Positions 9,066-18,774 of a stretch of 64,000 bases of DNA are shown in pieces (position 1 is the first letter of the stretch; every line of letters starts with the position of its first letter). The notes below the pieces were generated by a model. That model did no database searches. It was not told where the DNA came from and saw nothing but the letters and a program-made list of their open reading frames with translations. A program made the translations under genes and the position numbers. Source of the stretch: Desulfuromonadales bacterium (GTDB lineage Bacteria > Desulfobacterota > Desulfuromonadia > Desulfuromonadales > BM103); NCBI GenBank assembly GCA_027065695.1, contig JAMONP010000052.1, positions 124,001-188,000 of the forward strand, given 5' to 3'.

Positions 9066-10265
9066 TCACAGCGCCGGCCAGAAACCGTTGTCGACAACCA
9101 CATGCGGCAGCCCCATAGGGCCGACCTCGGCCAGGAAAGCCTCTGGATCAAACTGTTCCATATTCCAGACCCCGGGTTTATGCCAGGCTCCGTTCAGCAT
9201 CATGATTGCACCGACGACGGCCGGAACACCGGTGGTGTAACTTACTGCCTGAGAATTAACCTCTGCGTAGCACTTTTCATGATCACAGATGTTGTAGATG
9301 TAAACCTGCCTGAGTTTACCATTCTTGAGGCCGCGGGCAATGACGCCGATACAGGTTTTACCCCTGGTCAGCGGCCCGAGGGAACCGGGATCGGGCAGGA
9401 CTGCCTTGAGGAACTGCAGCGGTACAACCTTCTGTCCATTGTAATCAACTTCGTCGATACGGGTCATACCGACATTTTGCAATACTTCGAGGTGCTTGAG
9501 ATAGTTGTCGGAAAAAGTCATCCAGAACTGGGCTTTTTTGATTGTCGGCAGATGCTTGACCAGAGATTCCATTTCCTCATGATACATACGATAGACCCTC
9601 ATCGTACCTATGCCCTCGGGGAAATCAAAAAACCGCTTGGTGGCGAGTGCAGCGGTTTCTATCCAATCACCATCTTCCCAGTGACGACAAGGTGCGGTCA
9701 CCTCACGAATATTGATCTCCGGGTTAAAATTGGTAGCGAAAGCTTGACCATGGTCACCAGCGTTGGCATCAATAATATCAATTTCAAGAACTTCATCGAG
9801 GTAATTCTTCGCTGCCAGCGCTGTGTAGACATTGGTCATACCTGGATCAAAGCCGCTACCGAGCAGAGCCATCAGGCCTTTTTCCTGAAAGCGTTTCTGG
9901 TAATCCCACTGCCATTTGTACTCAAACCTGGCCGTATCGAGAGGCTCATAGTTGGCGGTGTCGAGATAATCAACCCCGGCCTCAAGACAGGCATCCATGA
10001 TGGTCAGATCCTGATAGGGCAAGGCAACATTAATCACCAGGCGGGGTGATTCCTGACGGAGCAACGCTGTCAACTCAGGAACATTATCGGCATCTACCTG
10101 AGCAGTTTTAATATCCATAGTATTAATTTCAGCAGCAATTGCATCACATTTAGACCTGGTACGCGAGGCCAGGGTGATGGCAGAAAATATATCCTTGCGC
10201 TGGGCACATTTATGCACCACGACCCGACCAACACCACCGGCACCAATAATTAAAACTTTACTCAT
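9066..10265 (-). CDS. Carboxynorspermidine/carboxyspermidine dehydrogenase (saccharopine dehydrogenase family)
   Basis: MSKVLIIGAGGVGRVVVHKCAQ Rossmann motif, GSGFDPGMTNVYTALAAKNY, adjacent to nspC. The ORF track start (10358) is upstream of the likely ATG at 10265. Confidence 0.94.
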   Translation of the reverse strand: MSKVLIIGAGGVGRVVVHKCAQRKDIFSAITLASRTRSKCDAIAAEINTMDIKTAQVDADNVPELTALLRQESPRLVINVALPYQDLTIMDACLEAGVDYLDTANYEPLDTARFEYKWQWDYQKRFQEKGLMALLGSGFDPGMTNVYTALAAKNYLDEVLEIDIIDANAGDHGQAFATNFNPEINIREVTAPCRHWEDGDWIETAALATKRFFDFPEGIGTMRVYRMYHEEMESLVKHLPTIKKAQFWMTFSDNYLKHLEVLQNVGMTRIDEVDYNGQKVVPLQFLKAVLPDPGSLGPLTRGKTCIGVIARGLKNGKLRQVYIYNICDHEKCYAEVNSQAVSYTTGVPAVVGAIMMLNGAWHKPGVWNMEQFDPEAFLAEVGPMGLPHVVVDNGFWPAL

Positions 10266-10378
10266 CCTGAACTCCTGAAAATAATCATCGGGACATTTAT
10301 CTTGAATCTGGAGACTGGACCATGATCTAATTCGCAACGAATCCACAATCAATTTCACAACTTCTTACGGATACCAAA

Positions 10379-11620
10379 ATGCGGCACCAGAGTCACTCTA
10401 AAACATCCTTGTTTCTCTGCCTTCTTCTACTTTTTATGACGGCCTGCACTATGAGTCAACAACCGATCGGCAATCCGGAAGCCCCCTACCCGCCAACAGA
10501 GCCACCAGCTGTTGGCGACATCTACCATCTGCCTACCGGCGTTAAGGTCACCGCAGACCAGATGAATTCAGCCATTGCTGACGCACGCATCATCTATGTC
10601 GGCGAAACCCACGATAATCCTGCCGCGCATCGGCTGGAATTGCAGGTTCTCAAAACTGTGGCAGAACGTTATCCGGGGCAGGTAAGTCTGGGGCTGGAGA
10701 TGTTCAATCATAAGCAGCAGGCGGTACTCAACGAATGGGTTACTGGCCAGCTGTCAGAAAAAGAATTCTTGAAAAAATCTGACTGGTACAGTGTCTGGAC
10801 TCAGGATTTTGCCTACTACCGCGAAATTCTCAATTATGCCCGCGACCATCAGATCCCGGTTATTGGCCTCAATGTCACCAAGCAACTTCGTCGTAAAGTC
10901 GGTATGACAGACCTTGCTGCACTGGATGAAGAGACACGGGCACAGTTGCCCGAGATGGATATGAATGACCAATATCAGAGAGCCATGAGCAAAGCTATTT
11001 ATGCCGACCACAGCCAGGGAGACAAAATGCTTGATGGCTTTATGCGTATTCAGACACTCTGGGATGAGACCATGGCGGAGAGCATCACGCGTACCCTGGC
11101 GAGCAAGGAGCCTGAGCATCGCATGGTGGTAATGGCCGGCGGCAACCATATCCGCTTCGGCTTCGGTATCCCAAGACGCGTCTATCGCCGCCTGCCAATA
11201 TCTTACGTCTTGATTGGCAGTAAAGAGATTGTTATCCCCAAGGAGAAACAGGACAAACTGATGAATGTCGACATGCCGGGCTTTCCGATGCCACCCTATG
11301 ACTATCTGGCTTACACGGAATACGAGAGTCTGCCTGGCGAACGCGTCAAACTAGGCGTGCGGATGAAAGAAACAGATGGCAAGGTGGTCGTCGAAGCGGT
11401 TGTGCCGAATTCAACGGCAGATAAGGCTGGAATTCTGGCCGGAGATATCATCATCACTCTGAACAAGGTTTTGATTGAGGACAGTTTCGACCTGATCTAT
11501 GAAGTCAAACAACGCGTCAGTGGAGATCAAACTACTCTGGTTGTAGAACGAGAAGGTGAACAACTTAAACTCGATGTAACGTTCATTCCTCTACCCAAAA
11601 CCAAGGCTCACAAAAAGTAA
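10379..11620 (+). CDS. ChaN-family lipoprotein with C-terminal PDZ domain
   Basis: Lipoprotein signal (LLLFMTACT), ChaN-like IIYVGETHDNPAAHRLELQVL and GLEMFNHKQQAVLNEW, and PDZ-like PNSTADKAGILAGDIIITLNKVLI. Confidence 0.88.
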   Translation: MRHQSHSKTSLFLCLLLLFMTACTMSQQPIGNPEAPYPPTEPPAVGDIYHLPTGVKVTADQMNSAIADARIIYVGETHDNPAAHRLELQVLKTVAERYPGQVSLGLEMFNHKQQAVLNEWVTGQLSEKEFLKKSDWYSVWTQDFAYYREILNYARDHQIPVIGLNVTKQLRRKVGMTDLAALDEETRAQLPEMDMNDQYQRAMSKAIYADHSQGDKMLDGFMRIQTLWDETMAESITRTLASKEPEHRMVVMAGGNHIRFGFGIPRRVYRRLPISYVLIGSKEIVIPKEKQDKLMNVDMPGFPMPPYDYLAYTEYESLPGERVKLGVRMKETDGKVVVEAVVPNSTADKAGILAGDIIITLNKVLIEDSFDLIYEVKQRVSGDQTTLVVEREGEQLKLDVTFIPLPKTKAHKK

Positions 11621-11639
11621 AGATAAGCATTTAACCAAC

Positions 11640-11677
11640 AAGAGCCGCTCGGATAATCGAGCGACTCTTGCTTTTTG
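11640..11677. terminator. Terminator hairpin between convergent ChaN-PDZ gene and fba
   Basis: AAGAGCCGCTCG gataat CGAGCGACTCTT followed by GCTTTTTGTTTTT. Confidence 0.85.
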
Positions 11678-11710
11678 TTTTTCCGCGCTACGCGTCCCGC
11701 ACATCCGCTT

Positions 11711-12691
11711 TTAAGCCTTTCCCGCACTCCCTAACACGGCATTATTCTTATGATTGAGCAATGAAGCCAATTCTTTGCGTGCCGCACCAAGGTATTTTCT
11801 GGGATCGAATTCACCTGGGTTGTTAGCCAGGTATTCACGCACTTTAGCGGTGACCACGAGACGACCGTCGGAATCAATGTTGATTTTGCAGACGGCGCTC
11901 TTGGCAGCTTTACGAAGCTGTTCTTCAGGTACGCCAACAGCTCCTTCCATCTTGCCGCCATACTGATTAATCAGTGTCACATATTCCTGCACCACACTTG
12001 AGGCTCCGTGCAGCACGATTGGGAAGCCGGGTATACGCTTCTCGACCTCTTCAAGAATATCGAAGCGCAACGGCGGTACTTCCTCACCTTCTTTCAGCTT
12101 GAACTTGAAAGCACCGTGGCTGGTACCGATGGAAATTGCCAGGGAATCGACCCCGGTCTTTTTGACAAAATCCTCGACTTCTTCCGGCTTGGTATAGGTC
12201 GACTTTTCAGCCTGAACATCGTCCTCAATACCAGCCAAAACGCCGAGTTCACCTTCGACTGTAACATCAAATTGATGAGCATACTCAACGACCTTTTTGG
12301 TCAGGGCAACATTCTCATCGTAAGGTAGGTGCGAACCGTCGATCATCACCGAAGAAAAACCATTATCAACGCAAGATTTGCAGATCTCGAAAGAATCACC
12401 GTGATCAAGGTGCAAACAGATGGGGAGATCGACACCCATCTCCTGAGCCATCTTCACGGCCCCCATGGCCATGTAACGCAGCATGGTGGCATTGGCATAT
12501 TCACGTGCACCTTTGCTGACCTGAATAATGACTGGCGAACGGCTCTCTGCACAGGCCATAACAATTGCCTGGAGCTGCTCGAGATTGTTAAAATTGTAAG
12601 CAGGAATAGCATACCCGCCTGCCATTGCCTTGGTGAACATATCACGGGTATTGACCAACCCCAGCTCCGAATAATGTACTGTGCCACTCAT
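11711..12691 (-). CDS. fba: Class II fructose-1,6-bisphosphate aldolase
   Basis: AYNFNNLEQLQAIVMAC, LHLDHGDSFE, VMIDGSHLPYDENV, GTSHGAFKF, LHGASSV. Confidence 0.95.
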   Translation of the reverse strand: MSGTVHYSELGLVNTRDMFTKAMAGGYAIPAYNFNNLEQLQAIVMACAESRSPVIIQVSKGAREYANATMLRYMAMGAVKMAQEMGVDLPICLHLDHGDSFEICKSCVDNGFSSVMIDGSHLPYDENVALTKKVVEYAHQFDVTVEGELGVLAGIEDDVQAEKSTYTKPEEVEDFVKKTGVDSLAISIGTSHGAFKFKLKEGEEVPPLRFDILEEVEKRIPGFPIVLHGASSVVQEYVTLINQYGGKMEGAVGVPEEQLRKAAKSAVCKINIDSDGRLVVTAKVREYLANNPGEFDPRKYLGAARKELASLLNHKNNAVLGSAGKA

Positions 12692-12738
12692 CAGCAGTGC
12701 TCCTCATTTGGTAGTGTTTCAGTGATCACCTTTAATTT

Positions 12739-13287
12739 TCACATTTCGTGACATGACTCACAATCCTCAGCAACCCCGAAAGCAGTATCGCCATCGTGAC
12801 AGGCACCGCAGGACTCACCATTCTCCATATCTTCCATAGTCACCTGATTCGACCCTCGCTCAGCCTTGAATAGATCAGGATGACACTCATCGCAACCAAA
12901 CATTTCTGTATGAGTTTCATGGGGAAAGGTGATGTTGCCAGCATCTTCGTTGACGTAGAGAATGTCACCAGCATGGCAGGTGGTACAATCCTCTTTGACG
13001 CTGAAAGCCTTCCTGCCGTTATGACAGAAGCCACAGGACTTACCATCCTCCATTTGCTTCATGGTGACTGGCAAATTCTTCTTGGTAACAATATGAAAAA
13101 CATCATTGTGGCAGGTTGGACAGTTTTTGCCGATAGATTCTATCTCCATGTGTGTATAGTGGCTGAACTCTACCTTGCCTACCGAGTCGGTTTGCAGGTA
13201 GACTTTATCCTTGATCCAGCGACCATAGATAACGGAAGGCAGGGCCACCATAAGCAGAATTGTCACTATCATCCAACGCCGTGTCAT
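12739..13287 (-). CDS. c7-type hexahaem cytochrome (two tandem three-haem units)
   Basis: Six CxxCH motifs (CPTCH, CGFCH, CTTCH, CDECH, CGACH, CESCH). The M(E/K)xMExGxSCGxCHxGxxAFxVxEDCxxCH pattern occurs twice. N-terminal hydrophobic segment. Confidence 0.92.
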   Translation of the reverse strand: MTRRWMIVTILLMVALPSVIYGRWIKDKVYLQTDSVGKVEFSHYTHMEIESIGKNCPTCHNDVFHIVTKKNLPVTMKQMEDGKSCGFCHNGRKAFSVKEDCTTCHAGDILYVNEDAGNITFPHETHTEMFGCDECHPDLFKAERGSNQVTMEDMENGESCGACHDGDTAFGVAEDCESCHEM

Positions 13288-13375
13288 AAATCATCCTCCG
13301 TTTCAACAAATTTGGCCACCATTATACTGATTTTGTCGGTTCGGCCAATCTTTAAATTTATTTAAGAGAGAGACA

Positions 13376-14491
13376 ATGGACCATCGTCATACAGAAAACT
13401 TTTATGCCATCGTTTCACCAGGCCTGGAAAACGTGTGTGCGACAGAGCTCACGGCCCTGGAGATAACCCCACAGGAAGTCGATGTCGGCGGTATTTCCTT
13501 TACAGGTCGTTTGCGCGATCTCTATCGAGCCAACCTCTGGCTGAGAAGCGCCAGTCGGGTTCTAGTTCGCTTTGCTGAATTCCGCAGCCGGGATTTTCCG
13601 GATCTTTATCGTCGGGCGAAACGCCTTCCATGGGGGCGTTTTATTCGACCTGAGGCTGCTATCTCCTTCCGCGTCACCTGCCATTCGTCACGTCTCAACC
13701 ACACCACACGGGTTGCAGAAGCCCTTGAGTCGGCACTCAATCAAGCACTCGGCCGTTCGACAAATCCTGTCAGTAAAAAACCCCAACTCATACTGGTCAG
13801 AATTGTCGATGATCAAGTGACTCTCTCGATTGACAGTTCCGGTGAACTCCTGCACCGTCGTGGTTATCGGCAGTCGGTAACCGTTGCACCTCTACGTGAA
13901 ACACTGGCGGCTGGAGTACTGATGCTGCTGGGCTGGAACGGTACAGTGCCCCTGACAGACCCTATGTGCGGTTCGGGGAGCTTCCTCACCGAAGGAGCGC
14001 TGCTGGCGCGCCAACAGGCTCCGGGGCTTAATCGCTCATTCGCCTTTATAGCCTGGCCAGGATATCGTGATGGGCTATGGAAGCTCCTATGTGATGAGGC
14101 CCGTCGAGGGGAAGTTGATTTGAGCATGGCCATTAGTGGTGCTGATGAAAACCCCAAAGCGGTTGCTTCTGCAAAAGAAAATTGCCAGCGTTGCGGAGTT
14201 GTTGACCAGGTTGTAATCGATCAACGACCCCTCTCTGAGCAGCCGGTACATGATAACCAGGGTTTACTTGTCTGCAACCCACCTTATGGCAAGCGCCTTG
14301 ATCTGGGAGAAAACCCGGAATTTCATTACTCCGAGCTTGGACAGCAATTGCAGCGCAGCTATCCCGGCTGGCAATTGGCAATGATCTGTTCTGATCCAAA
14401 ACTGGTGAAAGCAACCGGTTTGCCATTCAAGAAGATCGCCAGTCTCGACAATGGTGGCTTGAGGGTTGGGTTATTTACGACAAAATTCTAG
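13376..14491 (+). CDS. THUMP-domain class I SAM-dependent RNA methyltransferase (RlmL/YpsC-type)
   Basis: FYAIVSPGLENVCATEL, DPMCGSGSFLTEGAL and VCNPPYGKRL motifs. Confidence 0.92.
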   Translation: MDHRHTENFYAIVSPGLENVCATELTALEITPQEVDVGGISFTGRLRDLYRANLWLRSASRVLVRFAEFRSRDFPDLYRRAKRLPWGRFIRPEAAISFRVTCHSSRLNHTTRVAEALESALNQALGRSTNPVSKKPQLILVRIVDDQVTLSIDSSGELLHRRGYRQSVTVAPLRETLAAGVLMLLGWNGTVPLTDPMCGSGSFLTEGALLARQQAPGLNRSFAFIAWPGYRDGLWKLLCDEARRGEVDLSMAISGADENPKAVASAKENCQRCGVVDQVVIDQRPLSEQPVHDNQGLLVCNPPYGKRLDLGENPEFHYSELGQQLQRSYPGWQLAMICSDPKLVKATGLPFKKIASLDNGGLRVGLFTTKF

Positions 14492-14505
14492 AAGCAGGCT
14501 CTCTC

Positions 14506-14666
14506 GGAGCTTGTCCGACAATAAGGGTCGAAGCGAAAACCCGGAAGTTTGAGAACAGATTTTGGCTTGTTTGAGAGTAATAGCCATAGCTATTGGTCGA
14601 AAAGGAGCTGCAATATGGGCCAAACAGCTGGGTTTGCAGCCGATCATGGATTGTCGGACAAGCTCC
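14506..14666 (+). mobile_element. MITE-like/palindromic 161-bp element, copy 1
   Basis: Bounded by GGAGCTTGTCCGACAAT ... ATTGTCGGACAAGCTCC. The halves are imperfect reverse complements around AATAGCCATAGCTATT. About 90% identical by eye to the reverse complement of 18500-18660. Confidence 0.88.
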
Positions 14667-14774
14667 TCGTCGCAATTCGAGGATTCTCGCTTGCACTGTG
14701 TTGTAAAGTCAGCTATAGTCCGCATTCTTCTCTCTCAGAGGGATTATTTTTCCAAGAAAGCGAGGTGATTGCAG

Positions 14775-14969
14775 GTGGAGATCCATGTTATCGACAATAA
14801 TGTCGAGAAAGCCATCCGGGTTCTCAAGCGTAAGCTACAGCAGGAAGGTCTTTTCCGTGAAATGAAGCAACGTAAATTCTACGAAAAGCCCAGTGTTAAG
14901 CGTAAGCGCAAAGAGAAAGAAGCCCAGAGGCGCCTGCGTAAGAAAATGCGCATGATGCGCAGAGACTAA
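14775..14969 (+). CDS. rpsU: 30S ribosomal protein S21
   Basis: [64 protein letters not shown]. Likely GTG start at 14775 after GAGGTG; the ORF track TTG at 14769 is an alternative. Confidence 0.95.
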   Translation: MEIHVIDNNVEKAIRVLKRKLQQEGLFREMKQRKFYEKPSVKRKRKEKEAQRRLRKKMRMMRRD

Positions 14970-14994
14970 TCATCGCGTTTAGTCTATTTTTGAG

Positions 14995-15032
14995 AAAGGC
15001 CGGATCCTGTAAACAGGGTCCGGCCTTTTTTT
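14995..15032 (+). terminator. Rho-independent terminator after rpsU
   Basis: AAGGCCGGATCCTG taaa CAGGGTCCGGCCTTTTTTT. Confidence 0.92.
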
Positions 15033-15067
15033 GTCGGAAGCAGAGATAGCCCACTGCCACCAATGTC

Positions 15068-15763
15068 TTATAAAATCTCCGGAAACACAACCTTCTCCGC
15101 GACACCTTCAGGCCCCAACCCTCCAATCACCAAACGCTCAAGAAAATCCTCACGCGCAAGATGACTGGCGCCCATACTGACCAAGTGTGGATTGCTAACC
15201 TGGCAGTCGAACAGGACAAAACCTTCTCTCTTCAGATACCTGGCAAATTGAACCAAGACGACCTTGGAAGCATTCGGTTGATAATGAAACATCGATTCGC
15301 CAAAGAAGAATTTCCCCAGAGCAACACCATAGAGACCACCAACCAGTTCATCACCGCACCAGGCTTCCACTGAATGGGCAAAACCTAGCCCATGCAGCTT
15401 TTGATAAGCTGTCTGCATCTCTTGTATCAACCAGGTTTCCTCACCATTGTGAACCCGGACATTGGCACAGGCCTCAACAACCTGTTTAAATACACGATTG
15501 CAGGTCAAACGAAAACGGTTCTGCTTAATAATTCTGCCAAGTCGCCGTGAGACATACACGTTTTCTGGAATCAGCACACAGCGCGGATCCGGTGACCACC
15601 ACAGGACCGGTTCATCTTCACCGTACCAGGGGAAAATGCCGAGTTTGTATGCCAGAATCAGCCGTTCCGGGGAGAGATCACCGCCGATGGCCAGCAAACC
15701 TTCCGCAGTAGCCCAGTTCGGGTCAGGGAATATCAGTTCATCGGTGAGTTGGAAGATGGGCAT
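15068..15763 (-). CDS. aat: Leucyl/phenylalanyl-tRNA--protein transferase
   Basis: FPDPNWATAEGLLAIGGDLSPERLILAYKLGIFPWY, WWSPDPRCVL, FFGESMFH, FDCQVSNPHLVSMGA. Confidence 0.97.
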   Translation of the reverse strand: MPIFQLTDELIFPDPNWATAEGLLAIGGDLSPERLILAYKLGIFPWYGEDEPVLWWSPDPRCVLIPENVYVSRRLGRIIKQNRFRLTCNRVFKQVVEACANVRVHNGEETWLIQEMQTAYQKLHGLGFAHSVEAWCGDELVGGLYGVALGKFFFGESMFHYQPNASKVVLVQFARYLKREGFVLFDCQVSNPHLVSMGASHLAREDFLERLVIGGLGPEGVAEKVVFPEIL

Positions 15764-15787
15764 GAGGAGAGTAGCGCGTTCCGGGTT

Positions 15788-18034
15788 TCAAGAGTAGCTG
15801 AAATCAAGCTTGCCTGATTTGCAGGCGATGCGGACTTTGCCGCCGCGAGTGAGTTGACCGAAGAGAATTTCGTCGGCGAGGACATTGCCGATTTCGCTTT
15901 CGATCAAGCGTCCCAGCGGGCGGGCACCGAAAACCGGGTCATAACCACGGCGGGCCAGCTCACGTCGAGCACCATCGGTCAGGCTCAAAGTCACCTTGCG
16001 CTCGTCCAACGAGGTCTGTAGCTGGTGGATAAACTTGTCAACCACACGAGTCATGACTTCTTCATCGAGAGGACGGAAGGCGATAATGGCATCGAGGCGA
16101 TTGCGAAACTCCGGTGAGAAGATTTTCTCAACCGCCTGGCGCGCCTCACCTGGTAAGCGGTCGCCGAAGCCAATCGGCACGCTGCTCATCTCTCGGGCAC
16201 CAGCATTACTGGTCATGATCAGGACAATATTATGAAAATCCGCCTGACGACCGTTGTTGTCTGTTAAGGTGCCATGATCCATGACTTGCAAGAGGATATT
16301 GAAGATATCCAGATGCGCCTTTTCAATTTCATCGAGGAGCAACACAGCATGTGGATTGCGAATCACCGCATCGGTCAAAAGGCCGCCCTGTTCGAAACCG
16401 ACATATCCGGGTGGCGATCCGATCAGGCGGGAGACAGCATGCTTCTCCATATATTCACTCATATCGAAACGCAGGAACTCCACGCCCATCTGCATGGCAA
16501 GCTGTTTGGCAACTTCGGTTTTGCCGACGCCGGTTGGCCCTGTAAAAAGAAACGATCCGGTCGGTTTCTCCGGTTGGCCGAGACCGGCACGAGCCCGGCG
16601 GATGGTCTGGCAGAGTTGCTCCACTGCCTGGGCCTGGCCGAAGACCTGACGCTTGATCGACTTATCGAGATCTTTCAGCTTGCGCCGATCAGTCTTGGCA
16701 AGCTTGCGCGCCGGGATGCGTGCGATCCCAGCAACCACCGTTTCAATGTCAGTGACGCCGATGGTCGAACTTTTACGTGGATAGATGCGCAGCCTGGCAC
16801 CAGCCTCATCAATCACATCAATTGCCTTGTCCGGCAAACGCCGAAAGTTAACATGCCGAGCAGACAGGCGGGCTGCCGCAACCAACGCTGCGCTCGTATA
16901 TTTTACTCCATGATGCTCTTCATAATAGCCTTTGAGCCCCTGGAGGATTTCGACTGTTTCATCAACACTTGGCTCCAGCACATCAACTTTCTGAAATCGT
17001 CGCGAAAGAGCCCGGTCCTTTTCGAAGAGATTTTTATATTCTTCGTAGGTGGTCGAACCGATACAGCTGATCTCACCGGAACCCAGCACCGGCTTAAGTA
17101 TATTAGCCGCGTCGAGAGATCCGCCACTGGTAGCGCCAGCACCGACGATCGTATGAATCTCGTCAATCACCAGAATAGCCCGAGGGCGTTTTGACAGAGC
17201 ATTTACCACCGCTTTGAGACGTTCTTCAAAGTCGCCCCGGTACTTGGTTCCCGCCAGCAAAGCTCCCATGTCGAGGGCAAAGAGCTCAGCATTCTGCAGT
17301 ATTTCCGGCACATTCTGATCAACAATACGAAGGGCCAGGCCTTCGGCAATGGCAGTTTTACCGACACCAGGCTCGCCGACCAGTACCGGATTGTTTTTGC
17401 GTCGGCGACAGAGGATTTGCACCGTGCGTTCCAGCTCGGCCTGTCTGCCAACCAGAGGGTCAATCTTACCTTTGGCTGCTCGCTCGAGAAGATTGATCGT
17501 AAAAGCCTCAAGTGGATTGATTTTCGTCGTCGGTTTACTGCCAGGTGATTGCTTGGTTTGCTCATCCAGATTCTGCTGCTCGAGCTCGGGTTCCTGAAAA
17601 GGTCCCTTGGTGATGCCATGAGAAACGTAGTTCAAAACATCAAGCCGGGACATCCCTTCGGCCTGAAGAATCTGCGCTGCCAGGCAATCTTCCTGCTCAA
17701 GAATTGCTGAGAGAATATCGCCAATGCCAATTTCCTTACGCCCTGATGACTGCATGTGAGTCACCGTCCGCTGCAAAACATTTTGCAAGCCAACTGTTTG
17801 TTCCGGCATATCTTCATCGGCCTGTTGCAATGATTCGAGGTGTTGATCGAAAAAAAGTTCAATATCTGCACGCAAGTTATCAACATCGCCACCACAGGCC
17901 TGCAGAATCTCCTGACCCTGTTCATCGAAGAGCATCGCGTACAAGACATGCTCGGTCGTCAGAAATTCATGATGCCGGCGTTGAGCCTCTCTGACGGCAA
18001 GTGAAAAAGCTATTTGAACATCCTGATTAAACAT
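15788..18034 (-). CDS. clpA: ATP-dependent Clp protease ATP-binding subunit ClpA
   Basis: [35 protein letters not shown], two Walker A motifs ([25 protein letters not shown]), [20 protein letters not shown]. Confidence 0.97.
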   Translation of the reverse strand: MFNQDVQIAFSLAVREAQRRHHEFLTTEHVLYAMLFDEQGQEILQACGGDVDNLRADIELFFDQHLESLQQADEDMPEQTVGLQNVLQRTVTHMQSSGRKEIGIGDILSAILEQEDCLAAQILQAEGMSRLDVLNYVSHGITKGPFQEPELEQQNLDEQTKQSPGSKPTTKINPLEAFTINLLERAAKGKIDPLVGRQAELERTVQILCRRRKNNPVLVGEPGVGKTAIAEGLALRIVDQNVPEILQNAELFALDMGALLAGTKYRGDFEERLKAVVNALSKRPRAILVIDEIHTIVGAGATSGGSLDAANILKPVLGSGEISCIGSTTYEEYKNLFEKDRALSRRFQKVDVLEPSVDETVEILQGLKGYYEEHHGVKYTSAALVAAARLSARHVNFRRLPDKAIDVIDEAGARLRIYPRKSSTIGVTDIETVVAGIARIPARKLAKTDRRKLKDLDKSIKRQVFGQAQAVEQLCQTIRRARAGLGQPEKPTGSFLFTGPTGVGKTEVAKQLAMQMGVEFLRFDMSEYMEKHAVSRLIGSPPGYVGFEQGGLLTDAVIRNPHAVLLLDEIEKAHLDIFNILLQVMDHGTLTDNNGRQADFHNIVLIMTSNAGAREMSSVPIGFGDRLPGEARQAVEKIFSPEFRNRLDAIIAFRPLDEEVMTRVVDKFIHQLQTSLDERKVTLSLTDGARRELARRGYDPVFGARPLGRLIESEIGNVLADEILFGQLTRGGKVRIACKSGKLDFSYS

Positions 18035-18094
18035 GTGTCCTTATTACTCCATTACCAACGAAATCATCATTTTCAGCCTACAATCACCCGGAGA

Positions 18095-18424
18095 TCAAGC
18101 CTGCTCCAGAGAGCAACGCAACGGAAAGCCCTCCTTACTCGCCATAGCGCTAACCTTACGGATCTTGGTCTCAGCAACTTCGTATGGATAGGCACCACAG
18201 ACTCCTGAACCTTTAAAGTGAATATGCAACATGATTCGGTTCGCCTCGGTAGGTGACTTATGAAAAACAGCGATCAGGGCCTCAACAACAAACTCCATAG
18301 TCGTGTAATCATCATTATGCATCAGAACAGTGAACATCGGCGGTAACTTGATCCGGGCACGATGGCTCACTTCAGTATGAAATTGGTTTCCAGCAGTTGG
18401 TCTTGCCATATTTTTACCTATCAA
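18095..18424 (-). CDS. clpS: ATP-dependent Clp protease adaptor ClpS
   Basis: PPMFTVLMHNDDYTTMEFVVEALIAVFHKSPTEANRIMLHIHFKGSGVCGAYPYEVAETKI. Start may be ATG at 18409 (MARPT). Confidence 0.97.
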   Translation of the reverse strand: MIGKNMARPTAGNQFHTEVSHRARIKLPPMFTVLMHNDDYTTMEFVVEALIAVFHKSPTEANRIMLHIHFKGSGVCGAYPYEVAETKIRKVSAMASKEGFPLRCSLEQA

Positions 18425-18499
18425 ACATAGAAATTAAAGAATTTCATGCTAGCATATAAGTTGCAAACTGTCATCGCTGTACGCCGTATTATTTAACTA

Positions 18500-18660
18500 G
18501 GAGCTTGTCCGACAATCCATGATCGGCTGCAAACCCAGTTGTTTGACCCATATTTCAGCCCCTTTTTGACCAATAGCTATGGCTATTACTCTTAAACGTG
18601 CTAGAATCTGTTCTCAAACTTCTGGATTTTTGCTTCGATACTCATTGTCGGACAAGCTCC
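18500..18660 (-). mobile_element. MITE-like/palindromic 161-bp element, copy 2 (inverted relative to copy 1)
   Basis: GGAGCTTGTCCGACAAT...ATTGTCGGACAAGCTCC termini, flanked by CTA/TAG so the palindrome extends to CTAGGAGC...GCTCCTAG. Same length as copy 1. Confidence 0.88.
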
Positions 18661-18774
18661 TAGAGTGTGAAAAGCACCTAGGATGTAATCATGATTTAAT
18701 ATTCGAGTCTTCATTCCACTATCGGCTCGTTTCTTTTTGCTTGCAGGCAATTTGTTTTAAGTGGTGCCCATTCT

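Noticed and set aside
8931-10049. 372-aa plus-strand ORF
   Set aside because: Antisense to the well-supported carboxyspermidine dehydrogenase; protein shows no recognisable domain pattern.
14471-14725. ORFs in three frames over the repeat
   Set aside because: They fall within the 161-bp palindromic element and have no plausible protein features.
16274-17194. 306-aa plus-strand ORF
   Set aside because: Antisense to clpA; a shadow ORF.
14506-18660. Composite transposon bounded by two inverted copies
   Set aside because: The interior (rpsU, aat, clpA, clpS) is core chromosomal and no transposase is present; only individual-element mobility or inversion is considered.
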